Shown one piece after another: positions 14,321 to 23,598 of a DNA stretch of 64,000 nucleotides. This DNA is from CAZWLY01 sp964634465. GTDB taxonomy: Bacteria > Desulfobacterota > Desulfarculia > G963662305. Every line of letters begins with the position of its first letter. Within the stretch, counting starts at the first letter, position 1. The stretch is from assembly GCA_964634465.1 (NCBI GenBank), contig CAZWLY010000014.1, positions 1 to 64,000 of the forward strand, read 5' to 3'. Made by a program: the position numbers and the translations under genes. The notes under the pieces were generated by a model. It did no database searches, was not told the DNA's origin, and saw only the letters and a list, made by a program, of their open reading frames with translations.

Positions 14321-14367
14321 GGGTGACCCTGACTAACCCTGGGTGACCCTGGGGCCCCTGGGTTACC
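14321..14367. repeat. Iterated palindromes upstream of terminase
   Basis: GGGTGACCC occurs at 14321-14329 and 14341-14349, with a related GGGTTACC at 14360-14367; spacings are 20 and 19 bp. The gap 14165-14487 holds this array, the moron promoter and the terminator, and no convincing gene. The array could be a small-terminase (cos/pac) recognition site or a late-operon operator. Confidence 0.5.
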
Positions 14368-14487
14368 TGGACTGATCTGCAAGCCCGGTGGATCATGGGC
14401 GGGAGTGCAATTGTCGGTCAAAGCCGGCAAAAAACCGGCAAACGCAACGCCGATGAGCGCAACGGGTTGATTATTTTGGAAAAAGGG

Positions 14488-15099
14488 ATGTTTTCGACGG
14501 GTGGAGAAGGCAACGGCGGCGGCGCTCGGCGCTGGGACCGCCAAGAGGCGTACCGGCTCCACTACGAGCGCGGCGTGCCCATGACCGAGATTGCCCGGCA
14601 GATGGGCGTCAGCGTCTCGTCGATTTCCCGCGGCCTGAAGAAGATGCGCCAGGCGGCGACGGCCAGGTTGGCCGGCGATCCGGCCGAGGCCGGCCGGGTG
14701 TTGCTGTCGCTGGAGGCGGTCGGCCGGGAGTTGGCCGAGGTCAAGCGGATCAACGACGAGATTTTGACCGAGTTGCGGGGGCCGGCCCTCGAGGAGCGGA
14801 TAACGGCGGCGGCCGAGTTGGTGCTCTCGGGCGAGCCCTCGGCCGAGGATCGACAGCGGCTGGCGGGGCTGGTCAAGGCGATCCAGGCCGGCTACGTCCA
14901 GGCGCTCAAGGCGCTGGAGGTCAAGATCAAAACTGTCCACGAGGCCAAGGGTCTCTTCGAGCTGGTCCTGATTGCCGACGAGATCAGGGATTTCCAAGAG
15001 GCGGTGATCAATGTCTGTGCTCGCCGGGGTATCTCGCGCCGCGAGCTCGCTGAGGAGATCGATAACCTCAGACGGGCTTCTGGCCGAGCTTACAACTAA
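14488..15099 (+). CDS. Terminase small subunit-like protein
   Basis: 203 residues. RQEAYRLHYERGVPMTEIARQMGVSVSSISRGLKKM is a helix-turn-helix of the kind found in small terminase subunits. It is followed by long helices suited to oligomerisation (EAVGRELAEVKRINDEILTE). Directly upstream of the large terminase, with 89 nt of overlap. I use the ATG at 14488; the in-frame ATG at 14395 would add 31 poorly conserved-looking residues. Confidence 0.75.
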   Translation: MFSTGGEGNGGGARRWDRQEAYRLHYERGVPMTEIARQMGVSVSSISRGLKKMRQAATARLAGDPAEAGRVLLSLEAVGRELAEVKRINDEILTELRGPALEERITAAAELVLSGEPSAEDRQRLAGLVKAIQAGYVQALKALEVKIKTVHEAKGLFELVLIADEIRDFQEAVINVCARRGISRRELAEEIDNLRRASGRAYN

Positions 15100-16891
15100 G
15101 CTGCTGGCTCCCGAGCCGGACGAGGTGGAGGCCGAGGTCTCGGCGGCCGAGGCCGATCCGTTTTGGTTGATCGAGGCGGGTAAGATCTGGATCAAGACCA
15201 AGGCCGGCGAGCTCGTCAGGTTGAAGCCCAACCGGCCGCAGCGCCGGTTCTTGGATTGGGTGCGGGAGCGGATGGAGGCCGGCCAGCCGATCCGGGTCTG
15301 GATTCTCAAGGCCAGGCAGCAGGGCTTTTCAACCCTGTGCGAGGCGATGATCTACTGCCTGACCGCTCAACAGCCCAACCGCCAAGCGCTGATCATGGCC
15401 GACGAGATGGACAGGACTGACCATATCTTCGCCATGACCGACCTGGCCCACCAGCTCCTGGCCGAGACTGATCCCCACCTGGCGCCCACGACCGAGGCGG
15501 CCAACGCCAGACAACTCAAGTTCGACCGGCTGAGAGGTCGGCGGCTGGGCAGTCAGATCATTGTCGCCACGGCCAAGGCGGCCCGGAAGGGCAAGGGCGT
15601 GCTGCGGACGGCCGGGGTCGGCCGGTCGATCACGCCGCAGTACGTGCACCTGTCCGAGTGCGGCTCGTTCGACGACCTGGACGGCGTGCTGGGCGGGTTG
15701 ATGATGAGCGTACCCAAGCCGCCGGTGTGGACGATGGTCATCGGCGAGAGCACGGCCGATATGTACGGCGGCCAGTTCCACCGGGAGATTCGCCGGGTCC
15801 AGGACGGCGAGTCTGACTGGGAGCTGTATTTCTCGCCCTGGATCGAGCACGACGAGTATGAGCTCGAGCTGGAGCCGGGCGAAATCATCTGTCTCGACGG
15901 CGACGAGCCGGTCGAGGCGGTGGCGGCGGCGATAGGAGTCTCCGAGACACCGCAGACCTCCTTAACCAGCCCCGAGCCGGCGGACCTGGTGGAGACCCGT
16001 CTCTGCCAGGTCTACGGCTCGGGCATGGGGCTGGACAAGGTGCTGCGTAAGATCAAGTGGCGGCGCTGGTGCATCAAGACCGAGTGTCGGGGTGACGCCG
16101 ACCTTTTCCGGCGGGAGTACCCGCTGACCGTGGACGAGGCGTTTTTGACCGCCGGTCGGCCGCGCTTCAACGCCAATCTTCTCCGGAACGTGTACGAGCC
16201 TCTCTGTCGGGAGCCGGCGCTGGTCGGCGAGATCGTCTGGCGGGACGGGCGGCCGACGATCGTCTCCCAGCCGGGCGGCAGTCTGTCGGTCTGGGAGGAG
16301 CCCGACCCCCGCGGGGATTACCGGATCGGGGCCGACGTGGCCGAAAACACCGTGGACGGAGCCTACCACTCGGCCCACGTCATTGAGCGACGGACCGGCC
16401 GGGTGGTCGCCGTGTATCACAATCGACGTGATCCGGACCTCTACGGCCACGACCTCAACGCCCTCGGGCGCTGGTACAACAAGGCGCTGATCGGGGCCGA
16501 AGCAAACTCCTGCGGGCTGACGGTGTTGACGGCGCTGAGACGGGGCGACGCCGAGGCCGGCCTGGCCCCCTACCCCAACATTTACCGCCGCGAGACCGTG
16601 GACCGGATCGACGGCCAGGCGACGGCCAGTTTCGGTTGGCGCACGACCGACCGGACCAAGGCGCTGATGATCGACGATTTGGACGCGGCGCTCAGGAATC
16701 GGGACATCAAGATATACGACCGGGCGACGGTCTCCGAGCTGATGGCCTACCAGGTGCTGGACACCGGTTTGGGCGCGCCCCCCGGCGGACATGACGACCG
16801 GGTGATGAGCCTGGCCCTGGCCGTCCAGATGCTGGCCAAGAGCGGCCAGGGGGTGTTGGCCGGCATGGAGATCGATCTGGAGGCGGCGTGA
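15011..16891 (+). CDS. terL: Terminase large subunit
   Basis: 626 residues. ATPase half: Walker-A-like LKARQQGFST (about 100-108), the variant typical of TerL, and Walker B YVHLSECG with the catalytic Glu (about 211-218). Nuclease half: RNase-H-like acidic residues in RIGADVAENT (about 440), IGAEANSCG (about 497) and GGHDDRVMSLALA (about 596). It packages DNA into the procapsid. GAGG lies upstream of the ATG at 15011. Confidence 0.93.
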   Translation: MSVLAGVSRAASSLRRSITSDGLLAELTTKLLAPEPDEVEAEVSAAEADPFWLIEAGKIWIKTKAGELVRLKPNRPQRRFLDWVRERMEAGQPIRVWILKARQQGFSTLCEAMIYCLTAQQPNRQALIMADEMDRTDHIFAMTDLAHQLLAETDPHLAPTTEAANARQLKFDRLRGRRLGSQIIVATAKAARKGKGVLRTAGVGRSITPQYVHLSECGSFDDLDGVLGGLMMSVPKPPVWTMVIGESTADMYGGQFHREIRRVQDGESDWELYFSPWIEHDEYELELEPGEIICLDGDEPVEAVAAAIGVSETPQTSLTSPEPADLVETRLCQVYGSGMGLDKVLRKIKWRRWCIKTECRGDADLFRREYPLTVDEAFLTAGRPRFNANLLRNVYEPLCREPALVGEIVWRDGRPTIVSQPGGSLSVWEEPDPRGDYRIGADVAENTVDGAYHSAHVIERRTGRVVAVYHNRRDPDLYGHDLNALGRWYNKALIGAEANSCGLTVLTALRRGDAEAGLAPYPNIYRRETVDRIDGQATASFGWRTTDRTKALMIDDLDAALRNRDIKIYDRATVSELMAYQVLDTGLGAPPGGHDDRVMSLALAVQMLAKSGQGVLAGMEIDLEAA

Positions 16892-16968
16892 GCGGGTTGG
16901 AGGTCAAGGTCCTACTAACGATGTTGGCGGTCATCGTGGCCATCATCATCTTGGAGCCGGGCCGATGA
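16888..16968 (+). CDS. 26-residue membrane micro-protein
   Basis: GTG-started frame of 26 residues, of which VLLTMLAVIVAIIIL is a single hydrophobic span. It overlaps the terL stop (GTGA) at one end and the next start (ATGA) at the other. This is the coupling pattern of real genes in this operon. Too short for family assignment. Confidence 0.5.
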   Translation: MSGLEVKVLLTMLAVIVAIIILEPGR

Positions 16969-17588
16969 ACTTGATGGTTAAGAAGGTCGGCAAGACTTTG
17001 GTCTTGGTAGACGACAAGGACGAGCGGCTCGTCAGCCGGGCCAACGCCTCGGTGGCGTGGCCGGAGAAGGGCCGCCCAGGATACATCCTCGCCGCTGTCC
17101 AGGAGGCGGCGCCGGCGTTCAGGGTTCGGGTCGTAGCCGGCCGGGCGCTGGATGACCTGTGGGCGGCGATCGAGCTGGCGGCCGCCTACCGGATCCTCTG
17201 GCGGGCCGAAAGATGCCTGTACGACGAGAGCGCCCCCGAGTATCTGACCCAGGTTTACCGGCTGGCCAGGATGCGGAGCCAGCGCCCCGCCCTGCCTGTC
17301 TGGACGCCGGCGCCGGCGGCCGATTTGTCGCTGGCGATGGACGCGCTCAAGCGGCGCCTTAAAAACCGGAGCCTGGTTGTCCCCTCCGACACCGCCGACG
17401 AGGTCCGGGCCGAGGTCGAGTGGTTGACCGGGGCGGATTACGAGCTGGCGGCCGAGGAGATCAAAGCGGCCAAGCGTCCGGCGCTCAAGGCGCTGTTGCA
17501 GTTACTGCTCGCCTGGGAGGTCTACCGCTACGAGCCCGAGGCGCCGCTGCCCGACGTCGAGGTACGCGACGAGGTGATGGGGATCTGA
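16965..17588 (+). CDS. Hypothetical protein between terminase and portal
   Basis: 207 residues, mostly helical, with no recognised motif. The stop overlaps the portal start by one base (TGATG). Position suggests a packaging or head-completion role. Confidence 0.65.
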   Translation: MNLMVKKVGKTLVLVDDKDERLVSRANASVAWPEKGRPGYILAAVQEAAPAFRVRVVAGRALDDLWAAIELAAAYRILWRAERCLYDESAPEYLTQVYRLARMRSQRPALPVWTPAPAADLSLAMDALKRRLKNRSLVVPSDTADEVRAEVEWLTGADYELAAEEIKAAKRPALKALLQLLLAWEVYRYEPEAPLPDVEVRDEVMGI

Positions 17589-19606
17589 TGGAACTCGAGA
17601 ACCTGTACAAGAGCTGGACGCCCAGGAAGCGCGAGAAGTTCAAGGCCTACCTGGCCTCGCGGCTGAAGTCGGCGATGGAAGAGCAGCAACGGCTCTCGGA
17701 GCGGCGGCGGTTGGACTACCAGCTCTACCGGCACCGAAAGCTGGGGCGGCTCCTGCCCCGGCAGGCCAACCTGGTCATGTCCAACGTGATGGACACGGTT
17801 GAGACGATGATGCCGCTCTTGATGGAGCTGCTCGGCGTGCCCGACGTGATCCAGATCGGCCCGGAGAAGGACGCCGACCTGGAGGCGGCCGAAAAGAACC
17901 AGCGGGTCTGGGAATACCAGATGGAGCACGAGCTCGGCTGGTTTATGGTCCTTTACGAGTGGATCAAGGCGACCCTGATCTACGGCGACGGCCACGTGGA
18001 GTGGGGCTGGGAGACGATCGTAACCTACGAGGACGCCGAGTTCGAGGTCATCACCAGCCAGGACGCCAGGGAGATATTGGCCAAGGGCGGAATGTTCGTC
18101 GAAGGCCGGCCGATTGTCGCCGTCGATGAGATGGGCAACAAGGAGCTCGTCGGCTTTGCCGAGGCGAAGTTTAAAGAGCGGGTTGTAAAGAAGCACGGCC
18201 CGTTCGTCGAGGTGGTGCCGCCCGAGGACGTGATTCTGGACGAGGGGAGCCGTGAGGTCGGACGGTTCGGGGCCAGGGTGATTCACACCAACCTTGACCA
18301 GGTTCTCAAAGACGGCCAGCGGCGCGGGTACTTCGGCCTCCAGGTGCTCAAAAACAATCTCAAGAGCCAGGCCGACGGGGTCGAGATCAGGTTGGTTCCG
18401 GCGGTCGAACAGATCCGCCAGGAGCGGGAGCACCGATTCGAGCAGATGGGCCAGGAGGACCCCAAGAACCGGCCGGCGTCCTATTACCCCGACGCGCCCG
18501 GCCTGACCCCGCTGACCGTCTATCGCATCTACTGCGATTGGGATATCGACGGCGACGGCCTGTTGGAGCCGGTGATGGTCTACTGGGTGGCCGAGGCCGA
18601 TCACGTCTTGGGGGTGTACACCAACCCCTACGGCCGAGTGCCGATCGAGTCCATGGCCGGCATGCTCGATCCGTTCCAGCCCTACAACATCTCGATACCC
18701 CAGTTGATGGAGCAGAGCCAGCGGCTGATGACGGCCCTAATCCGCGGGATCGTGGATATCATGAGGCTGGCTCTCAAGCCGATCAAGCTGGCCGAGCGCG
18801 GCCGGGGGACCGACATGGTCGCCCTGAAGCTGGCCAACGCCGGGGATGTCGTCATGACCGACCCCGGCGGGCTGAATTCGATCCGGACGTTGGATCAACC
18901 GAAGCTGCCGTCCCAGGTCTGGCCGCTGATTCAGTGGTTGGAAAGCCGCGACGAGAAGCGCTCTGGCGTGACTTCCTACAACCAGGGGACCGACGCCTCG
19001 TCGCTGAACAAGACGGCTACCGGCCTGGTCCAGATTCTCCAACAAAGCCAAAAGCGGATCGCCCTGATCGCCCAGGTAATGGCGCGGACCGGGATCATAA
19101 GACTGGTCAAGAAGATCGTCTGGATGAACCAGAATTTCATGAAGGAGCCCAAGAGCCTCTACTTGGCCAGCGAGGGCGGCGAGACGACGATCGATCCGGC
19201 CGAGCTTAGGGGACGTTTCAACCTGTCCGTAAACGTCTCGCCGGGCGGCGGCCGACAGGCGGCCTTCCAGACGGCGCAACAGATCATGGGCCTGATCACG
19301 GACCTGGCGAAGTCGCCGTACGGCCAGGCCATGGTTGGGCCGGAGAACGTCTATCACGTTGCTCGGATGATTCTGGCCGCCATCGGGCGCCACGACATTG
19401 ACAAGATAATCCGAGACCCGAGGAGGATGGCTTATGGCGGCGCCCAAGCGCCTGGGCTGGGAGGATATCCAGGAGCGCATCACCCAGGGGGAGTTGGCCC
19501 GGCGGTTCCTGGAGAACCCACTATGGCAAGAGGTGGGGAGGAAATGGGTCAGGCAGGCGTTGAGTTACTTGGAGGAGGTGCAGTCAACGAGCCTGCCAAC
19601 CAATGA
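17588..19606 (+). CDS. Portal protein
   Basis: 672 residues, the size of podovirus-type portals. N-terminal helices (RKREKFKAYLASRLKSAMEE) lead into QANLVMSNVMDTVETMMPLLMELL and a wing/stem body. NKTATGLVQILQQSQKRIALIAQVMA fits the long portal helices. The C-terminus is Gly/Pro-rich. Forms the DNA-translocation ring at one capsid vertex. Lies directly after terminase and before scaffold. The last ~57 codons are also covered by the next gene in another frame. Confidence 0.88.
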   Translation: MELENLYKSWTPRKREKFKAYLASRLKSAMEEQQRLSERRRLDYQLYRHRKLGRLLPRQANLVMSNVMDTVETMMPLLMELLGVPDVIQIGPEKDADLEAAEKNQRVWEYQMEHELGWFMVLYEWIKATLIYGDGHVEWGWETIVTYEDAEFEVITSQDAREILAKGGMFVEGRPIVAVDEMGNKELVGFAEAKFKERVVKKHGPFVEVVPPEDVILDEGSREVGRFGARVIHTNLDQVLKDGQRRGYFGLQVLKNNLKSQADGVEIRLVPAVEQIRQEREHRFEQMGQEDPKNRPASYYPDAPGLTPLTVYRIYCDWDIDGDGLLEPVMVYWVAEADHVLGVYTNPYGRVPIESMAGMLDPFQPYNISIPQLMEQSQRLMTALIRGIVDIMRLALKPIKLAERGRGTDMVALKLANAGDVVMTDPGGLNSIRTLDQPKLPSQVWPLIQWLESRDEKRSGVTSYNQGTDASSLNKTATGLVQILQQSQKRIALIAQVMARTGIIRLVKKIVWMNQNFMKEPKSLYLASEGGETTIDPAELRGRFNLSVNVSPGGGRQAAFQTAQQIMGLITDLAKSPYGQAMVGPENVYHVARMILAAIGRHDIDKIIRDPRRMAYGGAQAPGLGGYPGAHHPGGVGPAVPGEPTMARGGEEMGQAGVELLGGGAVNEPANQ

Positions 19607-19778
19607 CCCGGTGGTCTACATGGGGCTGAACGAAGGCATAAACTTCGCCAAGCGGTTTTTGCGGGGCCTGGAGGTTCGAGCCTGGGAAGACATTCAGTCC
19701 GGCGTCGAGGCCGAGATGGCCCAAAGAGAGGCGGAGGCCAACAACAACGAGAAAGACGACGATATTTATAACTTCTAA
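19434..19778 (+). CDS. Overlapping small helical protein after the portal
   Basis: 114 residues, read in a different frame and overlapping the portal gene by 173 nt. It looks coding: GWEDIQERITQGELARRFLE and NDPVVYMGLNEGINFAKRFL are well-formed amphipathic helices, and the tail is acidic. GGAGG lies near 19424. A head-associated or chaperone role is possible; not recognised. Confidence 0.65.
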   Translation: MAAPKRLGWEDIQERITQGELARRFLENPLWQEVGRKWVRQALSYLEEVQSTSLPTNDPVVYMGLNEGINFAKRFLRGLEVRAWEDIQSGVEAEMAQREAEANNNEKDDDIYNF

Positions 19779-19788
19779 CTGACTGATT

Positions 19789-19876
19789 GGCCGCCCGGAG
19801 CGGGGCTCCAGACGGCCGGCGGCGGATCCCACGGCAGGAAATCGCACCCTCGCAAGCTACAATCCCGCCAGGATCC
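19789..19876 (+). repeat. Structured dispersed repeat, copy 2
   Basis: Second copy of the element at 4766-4854. Loop CCCTCGCAAGC and the AGGAAATC side are identical. The outer stem changed as a pair (GGATTC/GAATCC to GGATCC/GGATCC), and one inner pair changed from T-A to C-G (GGTAGG/CCTACC to GGCAGG/CCCGCC), although other pairs are weakened. It lies in the non-coding gap before the scaffold gene. Confidence 0.7.
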
Positions 19877-19927
19877 CACCAAAGGTCGTAGCCCGATCGC
19901 TCCCAAGGCGGCCGGGAGGTGCGACAC

Positions 19928-21145
19928 ATGGCCAAAAAGTCGAAGACGGCGGCGGAGCCTACCGGCACGGCGGCTCCTACCAAAGTCGAGGACACCCAGC
20001 CGGCGGTTAACAACACTCAGCCCGCCTTACACGTCGAGGTCGAGTTGGAGGGGGTGGACGAAGAGGCTTTGATCTTCCCCCACGACGAGGACGATCCCGA
20101 GCACAAGGCGGCCATCGCCGAGATCGAGTCGGAGTCGAAGGACGAGGACGTTCCTACCGATGGCGAGGCGACCCAGGAGGGCCCGGAGAACGAGGGCCAG
20201 GGTGACGAGCCTGAGGCGGAGCCATCCGAAACCGGCGACGAAGACGACGGAGAGTCTCGGGATTCAGAGGCCGAGGTCATCAAGCTGAAGCTTGACGGCC
20301 GCGAGCTGGAGGTCCGGGCCCGTGTCGAGGGCGAGGAGGCGGAGCAGTTGCTCCAGTTGGCCCAGAAGGGCCTGGGGGCCGAGGCGAGGTTTACCGAGGC
20401 GGCCCTGCTCCGACGGGAGATCGAGCCGTTCCGGCCGCTGATCGCCAAGCTCCAGTCCGACCCCAATTTCGCCAAGCATGTCCTGTCCTATGGACTGCCC
20501 GACCAGTCGGCCGGGCCGCCCCGGACGAGCGACCAAGCGGAGCCGGCCGCTGGCCGAGAGGGTGAAGACGAGTACGATCCCGAACTCCGCTCCCACCTGA
20601 TGAAGGTCCCCGAGTTTCGACAGTTGATCGAGGAGAACCGGGCCTTGAAGGAGGAGCTCGGCCGCATGTCCGAGGCGGTGCGCCCCATCGCCACCCGCGA
20701 GGCCTCCGAGGCCATGGTGGTGCAGGCGGAAAGGTCGCTGGAGGCGATGGGCGTCCCGGTCGAGGGATTCCGGGACTTCCTGATGAACGACCTCGGTCCC
20801 AGGTTCGCGGAGATGCTGGCCAGCCCTGACGAGCAGGTCAGGGCCATGGCCGCGCAGCTCGATCGCGACCCCAACCTGTGGATCCAAGAGTACCTGGCCC
20901 ATCGGCTCCGGGAGGGTTCGAGCACGACCAAGTCCGAGCCGCCCAAGGAGTCCGGGGAGAAAGGCGGCCAGGCGGAGAAAAAGCTGACAACCAAGCGGGC
21001 GATCAAGGCGCCGGCGCCGAGGGATTCGAGTGCCCGGCGCGGCGCGGAATCAGACGAGCCCGAAGAGTGGGAGGTCTTGAGGCGCAAGGCCTTGGAGACG
21101 GGCGACGAAGACGACGTCGCAAGGGCCATCGCGGCCATCGTTTGA
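19928..21145 (+). CDS. Scaffold-like protein
   Basis: 405 residues, highly acidic and low-complexity in the first ~110 residues (repeated Glu/Asp/Gly), then helical segments, and a Lys-rich C-terminus. Position between portal and capsid, acidic N-terminus and helical body are typical of capsid assembly scaffolds. GGAGG lies 8 nt before the ATG at 19928. Confidence 0.75.
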   Translation: MAKKSKTAAEPTGTAAPTKVEDTQPAVNNTQPALHVEVELEGVDEEALIFPHDEDDPEHKAAIAEIESESKDEDVPTDGEATQEGPENEGQGDEPEAEPSETGDEDDGESRDSEAEVIKLKLDGRELEVRARVEGEEAEQLLQLAQKGLGAEARFTEAALLRREIEPFRPLIAKLQSDPNFAKHVLSYGLPDQSAGPPRTSDQAEPAAGREGEDEYDPELRSHLMKVPEFRQLIEENRALKEELGRMSEAVRPIATREASEAMVVQAERSLEAMGVPVEGFRDFLMNDLGPRFAEMLASPDEQVRAMAAQLDRDPNLWIQEYLAHRLREGSSTTKSEPPKESGEKGGQAEKKLTTKRAIKAPAPRDSSARRGAESDEPEEWEVLRRKALETGDEDDVARAIAAIV

Positions 21146-21167
21146 CCTCCCCTGAGGAGATAGAGAC

Positions 21168-22091
21168 ATGCCTGCTCCAACCAGTTACGAGGTGGTCGGC
21201 AACAGGGAGGACCTGACCGACCTGATCCAGACGTTATCCAACACCGACGCCCTGTGGTTCAGCCGGTTCAAGGAGGGGCCGCAGGCCAAAGGGATTATCC
21301 ACGAGTGGCAGACCGACGAGCTGGCCACGCCGGGGGACAACGCCCACAAACAGGGGCAGGAATTCGTCGGCGATACCTACACGCCGCGGGAGAGGCTGGC
21401 GAACTACTGCCAGATCTTCAAAAAGGAGCCCTGGATGAGCGACACCCAGGAGGCCATCGCGGCTGGCGGCGGAACGGCCGGCGTCAAGTCCGAGTACAGC
21501 CGCTGGGTGACCAAGGCGCTCAAGGAGATGGGCCGCGACGTGGACTACGCCTTCAAGGTGGGCGTCGGTGCCTCGGGCGCGTCGGGTACGCCGGCCAAGC
21601 TGAAGGGCGTGCTGCCCTTCATCGACGACAACGTCATCAGCGGCACCGGCACCGGCACCGGCGCCGAGCCGCTAACCGAGAAGATGCTAAACGACGCGCT
21701 CCAGGCCTGCTGGGAGGACGGCGGCAAGGCCGACAGCGTCTTCGCCGGCGCTTACAACAAGCGCAAGATCAGCGCTTTCGCCACCCCCAACCAGCGCTAC
21801 ATAGAGATGCGCCAAAAGAAGGCGGTCGGCGTCATCGACATCTACGAGGGTGATTTCGCCCTGGTGAAGATCTACGCCGACTTCATCCTGAATTCCGCCG
21901 CCCCGGACACGGTGGCCGTTTTGAAGATGGACACCTGGCGGAAGTGTTACCTGACCGGCCGCCGGATCAAGCATGTTCCGCTGGCCAAGGACGGTGACCG
22001 GAAGCGGGGCATGGTCGTCGGCGAGCTGACGCTTGAGGCCAGGGCGCCCAAGCACAACGCCAAGATCATCCAGTTGACGACCAGCGACTAA
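21168..22091 (+). CDS. Major capsid protein, DUF5309/SU10-like
   Basis: 307 residues. The layout matches DUF5309-type HK97-fold capsids: HEWQTDELATPGDNAHKQGQEF, RLANYCQIFKKEPWMSDTQEAI, WVTKALKEMGRDVDYAF, a central FAGAYNKRKISAF, and the C-terminal TVAVLKMDTWRKCYLTGR and LAKDGDRKRGMVVGELTLE. Forms the icosahedral shell. Strong ribosome site. The ~50-nt gap after it has a GAGGGGG/CCCCCTC hairpin, perhaps stabilising this abundant message. Confidence 0.9.
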   Translation: MPAPTSYEVVGNREDLTDLIQTLSNTDALWFSRFKEGPQAKGIIHEWQTDELATPGDNAHKQGQEFVGDTYTPRERLANYCQIFKKEPWMSDTQEAIAAGGGTAGVKSEYSRWVTKALKEMGRDVDYAFKVGVGASGASGTPAKLKGVLPFIDDNVISGTGTGTGAEPLTEKMLNDALQACWEDGGKADSVFAGAYNKRKISAFATPNQRYIEMRQKKAVGVIDIYEGDFALVKIYADFILNSAAPDTVAVLKMDTWRKCYLTGRRIKHVPLAKDGDRKRGMVVGELTLEARAPKHNAKIIQLTTSD

Positions 22092-22141
22092 CCACGTGAG
22101 CGGGAGGGGGGCGACCCCCTCCCGATAGCAGGAGAGAGTCG

Positions 22142-22495
22142 ATGGTGATCGATCTTACCAGGAAGTTCGGGTTGCAGCGCGAGGACCTAAACCCGGCCGA
22201 GGTCGGGATCGCGCCGGCGTCCTTTATAACCGATCATCCCGACCGGAGCGAGTTGGTGGTGGTTACCCACGCCCAACGGGTCGAGGAGATATATCGCGAC
22301 AACCAGGCCGAGCGGGACGAGGAGGACCGATTGAGGCCTTACCCGGACGGCCTGGGCCGGAAGATCGCCTCGATACCGATCGTCGATTTTTTGGCCGACC
22401 AGGACCTGGCCGAAGCGATCGCCACCAACAACGACGCGGCGCTACGCCGGATAATCGCCAGGCATCCCGAGTGGCAGACGACGAGGGTGATGTGA
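22142..22495 (+). CDS. Hypothetical head protein
   Basis: 117 residues after the capsid gene, soluble, with SELVVVTHAQRVEEIYRDNQ. Its position fits a head-completion or head-tail connector accessory. Its stop overlaps the glycosyltransferase start (GTGA). Confidence 0.6.
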   Translation: MVIDLTRKFGLQREDLNPAEVGIAPASFITDHPDRSELVVVTHAQRVEEIYRDNQAERDEEDRLRPYPDGLGRKIASIPIVDFLADQDLAEAIATNNDAALRRIIARHPEWQTTRVM

Positions 22496-23598
22496 TTCGG
22501 ACTCTCTTTTGGGCCAGGGATAGGTCGGCCTCCACCTGGTATCGGATCACCCAGCCGGGGCGGGTGCTGGCCAAGAACGACCCGGAGCTCTTCGCCGTGA
22601 TCGAGGCCCACGATCCGGCCGAGAAGCGGGATCGGCTCATCGAATCCGCCGACGTGTTCGTGATGGGCAGGCGATTCGGTCCCGAGGCGGTCAAGTTCGT
22701 TGACCTGGCCAAGAGCGACGGGCGGAAGGTTATTTACGATTTCGACGACGACCTGTTCAGCGTCGCGCCGTTCAATGACGCCTACCGCTATTTCGGCGTC
22801 GAGGAGGTGACGCTGACCACGCCCGAGGGCGAGGAGATCGAGCTGTGGCGGGATGGCCAGGCCGGCTTCGATATCGCCCGCAACAGGGAGCAGCTCCAGC
22901 GCCTCACGTACCTCTGCGAGGCGGCTGACGGGGTGGTCGTGACCACGGCCGCCCTGGCCAAGGTCTACGAGAAGTACAACGACAAGGTGGCCGTGGTTCC
23001 CAACTGCGTGGACCTTTCCGCGTGGCGGCCGGCGACAATCGAGCGCGAGGAGATCCGGATCGGTTGGTCCGGCGGCTCATCCCATTGGCCGGACCTGATG
23101 GAGATAAAGCCCGTCCTCAAAGAGCTCTGGTCTGACCCGGACTTCGCCCGGCGATGCAAGCTGGTCGTGTGCGGGATGGGCTTCCCCTCGGTCTTTGGAG
23201 TGGTGCCGTCGGACAGGTTGGAGTTTCACCCCTGGGTGGATATCGAGGCCCACCCCTATCACCAGGCGCTGTTGGGGCTGGATATCGCCCTGATCCCCCT
23301 GAAAGAGGATCGATTCAACCGGGGCAAAAGTCCGATCAAGTGGATCGAGGCGGCGGCGCTGAAGGTCCCGGCGGTCTGTTCGGCGGTGGTGCCCTATGTC
23401 GGCGTGGTCGATCTCAGCCGGGACGGCTATCTGGCCGAAACCGAGGCGGACTGGCTGACCCGGATCAAGCGCCTGGTAGCTGACGGCGACTTGCGGCGGG
23501 CGATGGGAGAAGCGGCTCGCCGAAAGGTGGAGCAGGTGTACGACCAACGTCTCTACCTTTCGGCGTGGGAAGAAATCATCGATTGGGTGTGCTCATGA
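22492..23598 (+). CDS. Glycosyltransferase (GT-B, GT4-like)
   Basis: 368 residues. The segment VIYDFDDDLFSV (about 75-86), GVVVTTAALAKVYEKY with VAVVPNCVDL (about 150-176) and RIGWSGGSSHWPDL match GT-B glycosyltransferases. The C-terminal half has LDIALIPLKEDRFNRGKSPIKWIEAAALKVP, the donor-nucleotide-binding region with the conserved Glu. The start is the GTG coupled to the previous stop. Set between capsid and connector genes, it may glycosylate virion proteins or the host surface. Confidence 0.88.
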   Translation: MIRTLFWARDRSASTWYRITQPGRVLAKNDPELFAVIEAHDPAEKRDRLIESADVFVMGRRFGPEAVKFVDLAKSDGRKVIYDFDDDLFSVAPFNDAYRYFGVEEVTLTTPEGEEIELWRDGQAGFDIARNREQLQRLTYLCEAADGVVVTTAALAKVYEKYNDKVAVVPNCVDLSAWRPATIEREEIRIGWSGGSSHWPDLMEIKPVLKELWSDPDFARRCKLVVCGMGFPSVFGVVPSDRLEFHPWVDIEAHPYHQALLGLDIALIPLKEDRFNRGKSPIKWIEAAALKVPAVCSAVVPYVGVVDLSRDGYLAETEADWLTRIKRLVADGDLRRAMGEAARRKVEQVYDQRLYLSAWEEIIDWVCS

